A DNA stretch of 42,171 bases from JAWVFM01 sp963841455 (GTDB lineage: Bacteria > Actinomycetota > Thermoleophilia > Solirubrobacterales > 70-9): assembly GCA_963841455.1 (NCBI GenBank), contig CAWJCU010000013.1, positions 1 through 42,171 on the forward strand, written 5' to 3'. The notes below the pieces were generated by a model. That model was not told where the DNA came from. It saw only the letters and a list, made by a program, of their open reading frames with translations, and did no database searches. The translations under genes were made by a program, and so were the position numbers. Each line of letters starts with the position of its first letter. The stretch's first letter is position 1. This document shows positions 15,528 through 23,886 of this stretch, one piece after another.

Positions 15528-16736
15528 CTACGGTCGCGCGTCGCTGGCGTTCAGGGTGCCGGTGAGACCCGGTCCGATGACCCTCCGAGCGATGACGATT
15601 CCGGTTGCCGACCCAGGGTCGTAGCCGCACGAGCCGGGTCCGTTCGGCGCCAGGTCGGACGCCGTGACGCTCGCCAGGACCTTGAGGCTCCCGCTTGGGC
15701 GCCGTGCGAGCTGCGGCGGATCGAGCGACGCCACGCGAACGGCGCGACAACCGAAATGTGAGTCGAGGATTCGACCTCCCGGCCCACTCGGGGAGGCGAT
15801 GAGAACCATCCCGCCGTTAGGGGTCGTCCGCAGATCCGCCTGCTCCAGGCCGTCGCCGCCGAGCTTCTCCGCCGCCGCGTGCCCGGCGAGCTTCCCGGCG
15901 TAGCGCCAGCTCCAAGTCCCGACCGGGCCCTGTGGCCGGGCCCGGAACAGGGCTATGAAGTCGCGTGCGAAGTCGCGGCTCCCGTCCTTCGAGAAACGCA
16001 GGCACTCCGCGGCGAGGTAGAGGTGCGGGCGCTCGTAGTGAAGTCCCGGATCGTTGAAGGTGCAGCCCCCGAGCTCCTTCGACAGGGACGACAGGTCGAC
16101 GTCGACGTATCCGGGCAGGTCGACGTCGCCGCCGAGCGACGCCTCGGCGGCGCCCGGGAGGCGCTGTGGCGAGGAAGCACGGGCGATCCGAATCTCGAAG
16201 GTGTCGAGGTCGGGTCCGCGGGCGCCGCTTACGTAGCGCTCGCGCGCGGTGTACCAGACGGCATTCGGCCCCTTGCCCCGCGCCTCGAGTGAGGGCGCCT
16301 CGCTGTTGTAGGAGGCCGGCTTGCCGGTGTTCGGATCGACCGCGGGGACGGCGGGCCAAAGCTCCCGGACGAAGCGCCAAGTCGTGCCGCCGTCGTCGCT
16401 CCGCGCCAGGTGGCTGTCTACAGATACGGCCCCGGCACCAGGCCAGGCGGCGTGGTGGATCCATGAGTAGGTCATCCACAGCCGCTTCCCCGAGGCCGCG
16501 CTCCGGAGGCTCGCGTCGGCGTACCCGCTGACCGCCGCCGGCTGGCCGTCGGCGTCGGCGGCCGGCGGGTCGCCGGCGACCGTGATCGCAGGGCAGGCGC
16601 TCGCCTTCGCGGTGCAATCGACCCTGTTGGGGTGGCGGGAGGAGCCTGCTGCGACCGCGGACGCCAGCCCGATCAGCGCGCCAAGGAAGGCGAGCGCAGC
16701 CGGTCGGGCGCAGGGAATGCTCCTGAAAGCGCGCAC
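15528..16736 (-). CDS. Secreted Asp-box (BNR/sialidase-like) beta-propeller protein
   Basis: 402 residues from a GTG with a GAGGAAGG site just upstream. Signal peptide at ~residues 10-30 (AALAFLGALIGLASAVAAG). ARSDDGGTTWRFV is a good Asp-box, the marker of sialidase-type propellers, and other propeller strands (KRLWMTYSWIHHA, GPNAVWYTARERYV) fit. I see no full catalytic set of an exo-sialidase (Arg triad, Tyr/Glu pair), so a binding or structural role is equally possible. Several Cys suggest export. It ends convergently with the diiron gene, 30 bases away. Confidence 0.7.
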   Translation of the reverse strand: MRAFRSIPCARPAALAFLGALIGLASAVAAGSSRHPNRVDCTAKASACPAITVAGDPPAADADGQPAAVSGYADASLRSAASGKRLWMTYSWIHHAAWPGAGAVSVDSHLARSDDGGTTWRFVRELWPAVPAVDPNTGKPASYNSEAPSLEARGKGPNAVWYTARERYVSGARGPDLDTFEIRIARASSPQRLPGAAEASLGGDVDLPGYVDVDLSSLSKELGGCTFNDPGLHYERPHLYLAAECLRFSKDGSRDFARDFIALFRARPQGPVGTWSWRYAGKLAGHAAAEKLGGDGLEQADLRTTPNGGMVLIASPSGPGGRILDSHFGCRAVRVASLDPPQLARRPSGSLKVLASVTASDLAPNGPGSCGYDPGSATGIVIARRVIGPGLTGTLNASDARP

Positions 16737-16745
16737 GTGCCTTCC

Positions 16746-17966
16746 TCAAAAACGCCGTGAGGCGCGCGGTTGCGCCACGGCGGCGACCTTACGTTCGAGG
16801 AAGCGGCGCTCCGGTCCGTCGTCGGTCAGGTCAATCGCCCGCTCGTAGGCGGCGCGCGCCTCCGCACCGCGCCCGAGGCGTTGAAGCAGCGCTCCCCGAG
16901 CCGAGTGCAGATACGGGTATTGCTCGAGGTCGATCGCATCGATCCGCGCCAGCCCCGCCTCGGGGCCCTCCGCCTCGGCGATCGCCACAGCGCGGTTCAG
17001 CTCCACAATCGGCGAACGCGTTCGCTGAGCGAGCTCGGCGTAGAGGGCCGCGATCTGCGGCCAGTCGGGCTCCTCGTCGGCGTGAAGCGAGGCGATCGCC
17101 GCCTGGATCACGTACGGGCCGCGCCCGCGCAACGCGATCGCCCGCTCGAGCGACGTGCGCCCCCGCTCGATCTCGCCTCGGTTCCACAAGGTCCGGTCCT
17201 GGTCGGCAAGCACGACGAGCTCTCCGTCCGCGTGCCGGGCGTCCCGGCGCGAATCATGGAGCAGCATGAGCGCAAGGAGCCCCTGCGCCTCCGGCTCGTC
17301 CGGCATCAGCTCGGCGAGAGCGCTGCCGAGCCTGATCGCCTCGCCGGCCATGTCGCCGCGGCCACCGTAACCCTCGTTGAAGATCAGGTAGACGACCGCC
17401 AGCACCGCGTCGAGACGGTCGGGCAGGAGGTGCGGCGGCGGGACTCGGAAGGGGATGCCCGCGTCGCGGATCTTGCGCTTGGCCCTGACGAGCCGCTGTG
17501 CCATCGTCGACTCGGAGGTGAGAAAGGCTCGCGCGATCTCGTCGGTGGTCAGGCCGCCGAGCGTGCGGAGGGTGAGCGCAACCTGCGCGTCCGTCGAGAG
17601 CGCGGGGTGGCAGCAGGTGAAGATGAGCTCGAGCCGCTCGTCGGGAAAGGTCTCGTCATCCATCTCGTCCTCAGCGGCCTCGGGAGCCTCGAGCAGCTTC
17701 TTCTTCTCGGCGAGCGTGCGGTCGCGGCGGAGGCGGTCGATCGCCCGGTTGCGCGCCGTCGTCACGAGCCATGCGCCGGGATTGGCCGGCTCCCCCTCGC
17801 GCGGCCATCGCTCGGCGGCGATCGCGAAGGCGTCCTGAGCGGCCTCCTCGGCGAGGTCGAAGTCGCCGAGGAACCCGATCAGGGAGGCCAGGACCCGACC
17901 CCACTCCTCCTTGAAGACGCGTTCGATCAGCGTTCGATCAGCGCTCCACCAGCGGCCGCACCTCAA
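16746..17966 (-). CDS. ECF42-type sigma factor with C-terminal TPR-like domain
   Basis: Up to 406 residues. Sigma region 2 is RTLIERVFKEEWGRVLASLI, GDFDLAEEAAQDAF and NPGAWLVTTARNRAIDRLRR. Region 4 is TLRTLGGLTTDEIARAFL, with TMAQRLVRAKRKIRDA after it. The long C-terminal part (DRLDAVLAVVYLIFNEGY to the end) is the SigJ/ECF42-type extension (DUF6596, TPR-like) thought to control activity instead of an anti-sigma factor. It overlaps the upstream YCII gene, the standard partner of this group. The true start is unclear: only a TTG at 17966 is in frame, and an 11-bp tandem duplication lies at the expected start. Confidence 0.85.
   Translation of the reverse strand: MRCGRWWSADRTLIERVFKEEWGRVLASLIGFLGDFDLAEEAAQDAFAIAAERWPREGEPANPGAWLVTTARNRAIDRLRRDRTLAEKKKLLEAPEAAEDEMDDETFPDERLELIFTCCHPALSTDAQVALTLRTLGGLTTDEIARAFLTSESTMAQRLVRAKRKIRDAGIPFRVPPPHLLPDRLDAVLAVVYLIFNEGYGGRGDMAGEAIRLGSALAELMPDEPEAQGLLALMLLHDSRRDARHADGELVVLADQDRTLWNRGEIERGRTSLERAIALRGRGPYVIQAAIASLHADEEPDWPQIAALYAELAQRTRSPIVELNRAVAIAEAEGPEAGLARIDAIDLEQYPYLHSARGALLQRLGRGAEARAAYERAIDLTDDGPERRFLERKVAAVAQPRASRRF
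17920..17941. repeat. 11-bp tandem duplication at the sigma factor start
   Basis: CGTTCGATCAG occurs twice in a row, across the YCII stop and the first codons of the sigma factor. It changes the reading frame upstream of RTLIERVF and may have displaced the original start codon. Confidence 0.6.
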
Positions 17967-18282
17967 TCGCCCCGCCGAGGCGCGCGGCCGGGATCCTTGC
18001 CGCGACCTCGAGCGCCCCGTCGAGGTCGGCGGCCTCGATCAGGTAGTAGCCGCCGAGGACCTCCTTGGTCTCGGCAAACGGCCCATCGGTGGTCAGGGTC
18101 CTTCCGTCCTCCACCCTCACGGTCGTCGCGGTCTCAGCGGGCTGGAGCTGAGCGCCGCCGAGCGTGCCCGGCTCGTCGCTGATGGCGAAGTATTCGCCGA
18201 CGATCGCGTTCTGCTGCTCCTCCGACATGTCGTCGAAGTTCTCACCGACGCCGTTCGAGTAGATCATGAGCAGGTACTGCAT
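17938..18282 (-). CDS. YCII/DGPF-domain protein
   Basis: 114 residues from the ATG at 18282 (MQYLLMIYSNGVGENFDDMS), preceded by AAGGAGGG. It has the signature TDGPFAETKEVLGGYYLIEA and a conserved His-free active-site region as in other YCII-like proteins. The fold is ferredoxin-like; members are thought to be small enzymes or sensors, and genes of this kind travel with ECF42 sigma factors and are often their targets. It overlaps the sigma factor gene downstream, so the two form an operon. Confidence 0.85.
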   Translation of the reverse strand: MQYLLMIYSNGVGENFDDMSEEQQNAIVGEYFAISDEPGTLGGAQLQPAETATTVRVEDGRTLTTDGPFAETKEVLGGYYLIEAADLDGALEVAARIPAARLGGAIEVRPLVER

Positions 18283-18356
18283 CGATTCCCTCCTTCGGGA
18301 GATTGCATTTCGTAGCACGACGAACGGGATCGCGCCAAATCGACAGCCCTGGAGGA

Positions 18357-19611
18357 TCAGCGAATGCCGAGCCCGTGCGCGCGCTCGCGGGCACGCTCGA
18401 CGACCTCGCCGGACCCTGCCACCTCGCCGCCGCGCATCAGCACGCGCCCGGCGATGATCGTGGTGTCGACGATCGCGCCCGAGGCCGCGTAGACGAGGCC
18501 CGCGTCGAGGGTGCCCATGGCGAGGTCGGGATCGCTCGCACGGACAAGCAGAAGGTCGGCCGGCGCTCCCTGCTCCAGGCCCTTCCCGCCGAGTAGCTCC
18601 GACCGCCGCCCCGTGGCGATCTCGAGCGTCTCGGTCGCCGTTACGGCGGCGGGGTCGCGCGCCTCGTTCTTCTGCAGCAGGGCGAACGTCTTGGCCGACT
18701 CGAGCAGGTCGAGGGAGTTGTTCGAGCCGGGGCCGTCTGTGCCGAGGCCCAACGCGACCCCCGCCTCGCGCGCCTGGGCATAGGGAAAAACCCGGCCGAC
18801 CGCGAGCTTCAGGTTCGCGACCGGGTTGGTGACGATCGTCGCGCCTCGCTCAGCGATCACGTCGAGCTCGTCACGATCGAGCCAGCATCCGTGCGCGAGG
18901 ATCGTGTTCGGCCCGAGAAGGCCGACCTTGTCGAGGTATGCCGCGGGGCGCTCGCCGCGTTCGGCGACGCAGCTCTTCACCTCGTCCTCGGTCTCGGAGA
19001 GGTGGATCTGCACGGGGAGGTCGTCCGCCCCCGAGCGCTCGGCAATCCACCGCAGCGACCGCTCGCTGACCGAGTAAATCGCGTGTGGCGCGAACCCGGG
19101 ACGCGCCATCTCGCCCCCCGCCTCGGCGATCCGCTCGAGGCTCCGCTCGGCGTCGGAGCAGGCGCGCTCTGACTTCTCCGGATCGGCGTCGTCGATGAGC
19201 GGCGCGGCTGTGACCGCCCTGACCCCGGCGTCCTCGACCGCTCGGGCGGTCGCCTCGGCGTGCCAGTACATGTCCCAGAAGCTGGTGGTCCCTGTGCGGA
19301 TCATCTCGACGCACGCGAGCCGCGTCCCCCAGTAGATGTCGTCGTCGCCCATCCGCTTCTCGACCGGCCAGATGTGCTTGCTCCAGCCACTCCATCAGCG
19401 GCAGGTCGTCCGCGTAGCCGCGGAAGAGCGTCATCGCGGCGTGCGTGTGGCCGTTGACGAGACCCGGAACCAGGGCGAGCCCCGAGCCGTCGATCACCTC
19501 GTCGCCCGCCTCCGGCTCGACGCCGGGCCCGAGCGCGGCGATGACGCCATCGTGGCAGCGCAGCCCCACCTCGACGCCGTCGAGGCTGGCACGTCGGATG
19601 CAGAGGCTCAA
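18357..19611 (-). CDS. mtaD: MTA/SAH deaminase-type amidohydrolase, one frameshift
   Basis: About 418 residues when corrected. The N-terminus (SLCIRRASLDGVEVGLRCHD to PGLVNGHTHAAMTLFRGYAD, with the H-x-H metal site) is in the frame starting at the TTG at 19611. After WLEQ an extra base near 19381 moves conservation to the frame from about 19378 down: HIWPVEKRMGDDDIYWG, QIHLSETEDEV (His), TILAHGCWLD (His) and GLGTDGPGSNNSLDLLESAK (Asp). It deaminates methylthioadenosine or S-adenosylhomocysteine, or a related nucleoside such as aminodeoxyfutalosine. The TTG overlaps the stop of the phosphorylase gene (TTGA), so the two act in one pathway. Confidence 0.8.
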
Positions 19612-20399
19612 GTTGCCCCTTCGGGCGCGCGCTCGCGATGGAAGTGCGGGACCGGGTGCGCGAGGTCCGGCACCTCGTTCTCGGTGCGGACCTCCTCGGC
19701 GAGCGGCGGGATCACGGCGCGCAGCGCGTCGTCGAGGCTGTCGCGGTTGGTGGCGCGACCCGCGTCGAGACGCTCCATCGTGAGGTGCTTGTCGAGGCCG
19801 TTCGCGAGATTGTCGACCACGCAGATCGAGGCGTAGCGGATATGAAGCTCGCCTGCGACCACGCACTCGGACGCAATCGTCATGCCCACGATGTCGGCGT
19901 GGTCCGCGATCAGGCGAACCTCGGCGGGAGTCTCGAGGCGCGGGCCGACGCTCTGCCAGTAGACGCCGTGCGTTGAGAGGTCCACGTTGGTCCACTCCCG
20001 CCAGCGCGCGACGACGTGGCGGCGCCATCCGTAGTGGAAGCCGGGTACCCCGTGCCCTCGCTCGTCGTCGAAGGCACTCGTCCCGACGTGAAGCGCGATG
20101 AAGTCGTCCGGGCAAACGAAGCTGCCAACCGGGATCTCGGGCTTGAGGCTGCCCACCGATCCGATCGCCACGATCCGATCGCAGCCGAGCTGGTCGAGCG
20201 CGCGCATGTTCGCGACGTGATCGATCACGTGCGGCGGGATGTAGTGCTCCATCCCGTGGCGGGGAAGGAACAGGAACTCGCCGCAATCGAGGACCGGCAC
20301 GGAACGCCCGTTGACGTCGACGTCCACGCGCTCCCCGTCGTCGAGGATGCTCAAGCCGGCGAGGTTGTAGTAGCTCCCGGCGAGGGCGAGACGAGCCAT
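19608..20399 (-). CDS. mtnP: Methylthioadenosine phosphorylase-like nucleosidase
   Basis: 263 residues of the PNP/MTA phosphorylase family. Landmarks: FLFLPRHGMEHYIPPHVIDH (phosphate site with His), GSVGSLKPEIPVGSFVCPDD, QSVGPRLETPAEVRLI, and ADIVGMTIASECVVAGELHI with the ribose-binding Met. The base-recognition stretch VVDNLANGL has an Asp where 6-oxopurine phosphorylases have Asn, favouring an adenine-type base. It would split MTA into adenine and methylthioribose phosphate, but the coupled deaminase leaves methylthioinosine possible. A TAGAAT box precedes the ATG by eight bases. Confidence 0.8.
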   Translation of the reverse strand: MARLALAGSYYNLAGLSILDDGERVDVDVNGRSVPVLDCGEFLFLPRHGMEHYIPPHVIDHVANMRALDQLGCDRIVAIGSVGSLKPEIPVGSFVCPDDFIALHVGTSAFDDERGHGVPGFHYGWRRHVVARWREWTNVDLSTHGVYWQSVGPRLETPAEVRLIADHADIVGMTIASECVVAGELHIRYASICVVDNLANGLDKHLTMERLDAGRATNRDSLDDALRAVIPPLAEEVRTENEVPDLAHPVPHFHRERAPEGAT

Positions 20400-20407
20400 C
20401 GCCCCCG

Positions 20408-20413
20408 ATTCTA
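20408..20413 (-). promoter_or_regulatory. -10 box for the phosphorylase-deaminase operon
   Basis: TAGAAT, then eight bases, then the ATG at 20399. No ribosome binding site. Confidence 0.5.
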
Positions 20414-20450
20414 CGTCGCCGGCGCTAAAGGCTCGCTTAAGGAGAAATCA

Positions 20451-21287
20451 CTATCGATCCGCGATGAGGCCCGCGGCGGCGACCAGGCTCGCCGCGCAGA
20501 CGGTGACCGCGATGGCCACCGCCGTCGCCGCCGTGTGATCCGCCGCGAACGCGGCGAGGTCGCCGGCCCGCGCGAGGGCGGCGATGGCGACGACGGTTGC
20601 TACCGCGACCAGGCCCTCCCGCCACCGCCGCGGCGGCCGGAGCCCCGGGGAGAGGCGATCCATGGGCCCGGACAGCTCTTGCCGCTCGGCCCGCAGGGCC
20701 GCAACCGCGAGCGAGAAGTAGAACGACGCCACGAGCATCCCTCCGAAGACGTCGCTTGGAAAGTGCCACACGAGGACGAGGATCGACATGCAGACCGCGA
20801 TCGCGTACGCGGCGGCAGCGACCGCGACGAATGGGCGAATGCGCGGCGGTACGACGAGCACCGTCGCGAGCGCGACCGCGACCGAGGCGGTCGCGTGACC
20901 GCTCGGGAACGCAGCGGTGCCGACCTGGTCGTAGCCCACGACGCCACCCACCCGCGGATGCGCGAGCAGCAGCTTCAGGCCCTCAGCCGTGACGATGGCC
21001 ATGATGACGAGCGCGGCGGCCGCCACGGCCTGGCGCTCGCGCTCCCAGACGCGGCCGAGGACGAGCAGCGCGGCCAGGATGCCGACGACGGACAGCGGGT
21101 CGGCGAGGTGGGAGGCGGCGACGGCGATCGGCGTGGCGACGGGCCCCCGGAGCGCAGCGAGCCCGTGGAGCGCCGTGGCGTCGAGGTTGGCCGCGTAAGG
21201 GAGCTTGTAGGCCGCGAAGAGGAGCAGGACGAACGCGCCCAGGCAGGACGTGGCAGCGAGGAGGGGGGCGCGCAGGCGGGGGATCAC
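20451..21287 (-). CDS. PAP2-family membrane phosphatase
   Basis: 278 residues with about seven membrane helices. The three phosphatase motifs are present in order: KLLLAHPRV (K-x6-RP variant, with the Pro before the Arg), FPSGHATAS (PSGH) and LVWHFPSDVFGG (the H-x3-D of motif 3). Such enzymes dephosphorylate undecaprenyl pyrophosphate or phosphatidic acid at the outer membrane face. The C-terminal ~70 residues add two further hydrophobic helices. The start is a GTG seven bases after a TACCGT box. Confidence 0.8.
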   Translation of the reverse strand: MIPRLRAPLLAATSCLGAFVLLLFAAYKLPYAANLDATALHGLAALRGPVATPIAVAASHLADPLSVVGILAALLVLGRVWERERQAVAAAALVIMAIVTAEGLKLLLAHPRVGGVVGYDQVGTAAFPSGHATASVAVALATVLVVPPRIRPFVAVAAAAYAIAVCMSILVLVWHFPSDVFGGMLVASFYFSLAVAALRAERQELSGPMDRLSPGLRPPRRWREGLVAVATVVAIAALARAGDLAAFAADHTAATAVAIAVTVCAASLVAAAGLIADR

Positions 21288-21294
21288 CCCCGAA

Positions 21295-21300
21295 ACGGTA
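21295..21300 (-). promoter_or_regulatory. -10 box for the PAP2 gene
   Basis: TACCGT, then seven bases, then the GTG at 21287. No ribosome binding site. Confidence 0.4.
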
Positions 21301-21334
21301 AAGCAGCCCCGAAACGCGGCCTAAATATCGGCGT

Positions 21335-21374
21335 TTGGGGATTTATCGGGGCTATCGGGCGGATAAATCCCCAA
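21335..21374. terminator. Perfect 12-bp inverted repeat after the carboxylase gene
   Basis: TTGGGGATTTAT (21335-21346) and ATAAATCCCCAA (21363-21374) are exact inverse copies around a 16-base loop, 53 bases past the end of pccB and upstream of the PAP2 gene. The arms are strikingly AT-richer than the surroundings. With no U-tract it could be a terminator for pccB or an operator for the PAP2 gene. Confidence 0.45.
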
Positions 21375-21427
21375 GAGGCCGTACAACGCGGCCATGGCGG
21401 CCCCCCTCGCTGCCAAATCGTGCGCGG

Positions 21428-22970
21428 CTACGCAGGCGTGATGGGGTTGCGGCGCTCGCTGAAGCGCCGATCCTTGGACTCGGCAAGGGCGAAGCGGCGG
21501 ACGAGCTCCGCGCGCAGGTCGTCCGGCTCGACCACCGCGTCGACCACCAGCTCGGAGGCGAGGTGGAGGATGTCGATATCGGCCGAGTACTCCTCGCGCT
21601 TGGAGCGGATGAACTCCTCGCGCTCCGCCTCGTCCTCGATCGCCTGGATCTGGTTGAAGAAGACAGCGTTGATCGCGGCCTCCGGGCCCATCACCGCGAT
21701 CGAGGCGGTGGGCAGCGCGATGCAGCAGTCGGGCTCGAACGCCGGCCCAGCCATCGCGTAGAGGCCCGCCCCGTACGCCTTGCGGACGATCACCGACAGC
21801 TTCGGCACCGTCGCCTCGGAGACGGCCGAGATCATCTTCGCGCCGTGCCGGATGATCCCCTGGCGCTCGACGTCGGTGCCGATCATGAAGCCGGGAACGT
21901 CGGCGAGGAACAGCAGCGGGATGTTGAAGGCGTTGCAGGTCCAGATGAACCGCGCGGCCTTGTCGGCGGAGTCGACGAACAGCACGCCGCCCTTGAACTT
22001 CGGCTGGTTCGCGACGATGCCGACGACCTGGCCATCGAGCCGCGCGTAGCCCGTGACGAGCTCTTTGGCCCAGCGCGCTTGGACCTCGCAGAAGGAGCCG
22101 GCGTCGATGAGCGCGTCGATCAGCTCCTTGACGTCAAACGGCGTCTTCTCGTCGGTGGGGACGATCTCGGACAGCCGGACGCTCGGCACCCGGCGCAGCG
22201 GGCGGGGCCGAGGGCGGCGTCCGCCCGCCAGCTGCCCGGCATGTAGGAGAGGTAGCGGCGGGCGACGTCGATCGCCTCCTCGTCGCTGCTCGGCCAGGAA
22301 ATGCCCGCACCCGGAGACCGACGTGTGCATGCGGGCGCCGCCCATCTCCTCGAGCGTCACCTTCTCGCCGATCACCATCTCGGCCATCCGCGGCGAGCCG
22401 AGGTACATCGACGCGTTGCCGTCGCGCATGATCACGACGTCGCAGAAGGCGGGGATGTAGGCGCCTCCGGCCGCCGAGGGGCCGAACAGCAGGCAGACCT
22501 GCGGCACGCGGCCCGACAGCCTCACCTCGTTGTGGAAGATCCGCCCGGCTCCGCGCCGTCCCGGGAACATGCGCGACCTGGTCGGTGATGCGGGCGCCGG
22601 CCGAGTCGACGAGGTAGACCATCGGGACCTCGAGGGTGAGCGCGCGCTCCTGGATCCGCAGGATCTTCTCGACCGTCTTCGGGCCCCAGGAGCCGGCCTT
22701 CACCGTCGGGTCGTTGGCCATCAGCGCTACCCGGCGGCCGGCGATCGTCGCGAGGCCGGTGACGACGCCGTCGGCGCCGAGCCCCTCCTGCTCCCAGTTC
22801 GCGAGCAGCGCCTCCTCCGCGAAGGATCCGGGATCGATCAGCCGCTCGATGCGCTCGCGGACCTCGAGCTTGCCCTGCTCCGCGGTCTTGGCGTGGTGGC
22901 GCTCTGGGCCGCCGCCGAGCGCCGCGTCGAGCGCGGCCTCGAGCCCGCGCCGCTCATCCACCTCGGTCAT
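21428..22970 (-). CDS. pccB: Acyl-CoA (propionyl-CoA type) carboxylase beta subunit, frameshifted
   Basis: About 514 residues, the family length. It is the carboxyltransferase that moves CO2 from biotin to propionyl- or related acyl-CoA. The ATG at 22970 opens MTEVDERRGLEAALDAALGG, then GSFAEEALLANWEQEGLGADG and PMVYLVDSAGARITDQV. Near 22567 the frame shifts to FPGRRGAGRIFHNEVRLSG and GPSAAGGAYIPAFCDVVIM. Between about 22290 and 22200 a third frame carries SDEEAIDVARRYLSYMPGSW. The rest (VPTDEKTPFDVKELID, DVPGFMIGTDVERQGIIRHG, IVRKAYGAGLYAMAGPAF) is intact. Three single-base shifts in so conserved a protein suggest sequence errors. No alpha (biotin) subunit is in the window. Confidence 0.85.
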
Positions 22971-23834
22971 CGAGGCTCGTCGGGCTCGGCCTCGGATCGT
23001 CGACCTCCTCGAACGTCTCGAGCACCTCGGTCGCGTCGCCGGGCAGCGGCTCGGAGTCGAGCTCGTCGAACTCGCCGGCCTCTTCCTCGGCGAGCTGCTC
23101 GTCGAATTCGTCGACATCGAAGGCGGGCGCTTGGACCGACTCCGGCTCGGGTCCGCCATCGGCTCGCCGATCGCTACGTCATCGGAACCGTCGACGGGCA
23201 CCTCGGCCGCCGCCGCGCTCTCGCGGAGCGCCCGGAGCTCGTCCGCGAGGCGGCCGACCTCGGCGAGGATCACGCCACGTCGCTCGGCGAGATGCTCGAC
23301 CCGCGCGGCCAGGAGGCGGCGGCGCTGAAGCGCGTCCTCGACGATCGACTCGGCGCGGCTCTCGGCCTCGCGCACGACCTCCTGCGCGTGGCGGCCCGCC
23401 TCGAGCCGCTCGGCGCGCGTCTCCTCCTCGGCTGCGCTCCTCGTGGTCGCAGCGAACTCCTCCGCCTCGGCCCGGACACGATCGGCCTCGGCGCGTGCGG
23501 TCGACGCGACGCCCTCCGCGTCGCGCTGGGCGCCTCCCTTGAGCTCGCGGGCCGTCTGCTCGGCCGCGCGGAGGATCTCGGCCGTCGACTCGCCCACGCG
23601 CTCGAGCTCGCGGCGCACCGCGTCCGGATCGCCCGCCGGGCCGGCGGGCGCCAGCTCGGCGCCGCGCAGCTCATCGGCCAGCCAGGCAAGGAAGGTGTCG
23701 ACCTCGCCGCGGTCGTAACCGCGCCGGGTGACCTTGAAGCTCGCCCCTCGGACGCGCTCGGCGAGAGCGTAGCCGGGGTCGACCGCCGCGGCTTCGACGG
23801 TCGCCCCCGGATCGTTTTGCTCGCTTGCTTCCAT
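22954..23834 (-). CDS. DivIVA-domain coiled-coil protein
   Basis: About 293 residues. After a short acidic leader, VRGASFKVTRRGYDRGEVDTFLAWLADEL is a DivIVA N-terminal domain, the membrane-curvature sensing module of polar growth and septum proteins. A long Ala/Glu/Arg coiled coil follows (residues ~70-200). Near 23155 the frame probably shifts: the as-read frame turns into Ser/Arg-rich nonsense and runs on into the carboxylase, while the neighbouring frame gives an acidic tail (FDVDEFDEQLAEEEAGEFDE) with a stop at 22954-22956, overlapping the carboxylase start by 17 bases. It may be a divisome or cell-wall scaffold; the link to the carboxylase is positional. Confidence 0.7.
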
Positions 23835-23886
23835 CGTGGTGGCGGCTCGGGGCTAAGGCCCCTCAGAGCACACCTGCCGAGGGTAG

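Noticed and set aside
17938..18282. Anti-sigma factor for the ECF sigma factor
   Set aside because: The protein has the DGPF signature of YCII proteins and no membrane segment or zinc anti-sigma motif.
20016..21761. A 581-residue plus-strand open frame opposite the phosphorylase and PAP2 genes
   Set aside because: No motif, typical charge-rich antisense composition of high-GC genes; the minus strand carries clear MtnP and PAP2 motifs.
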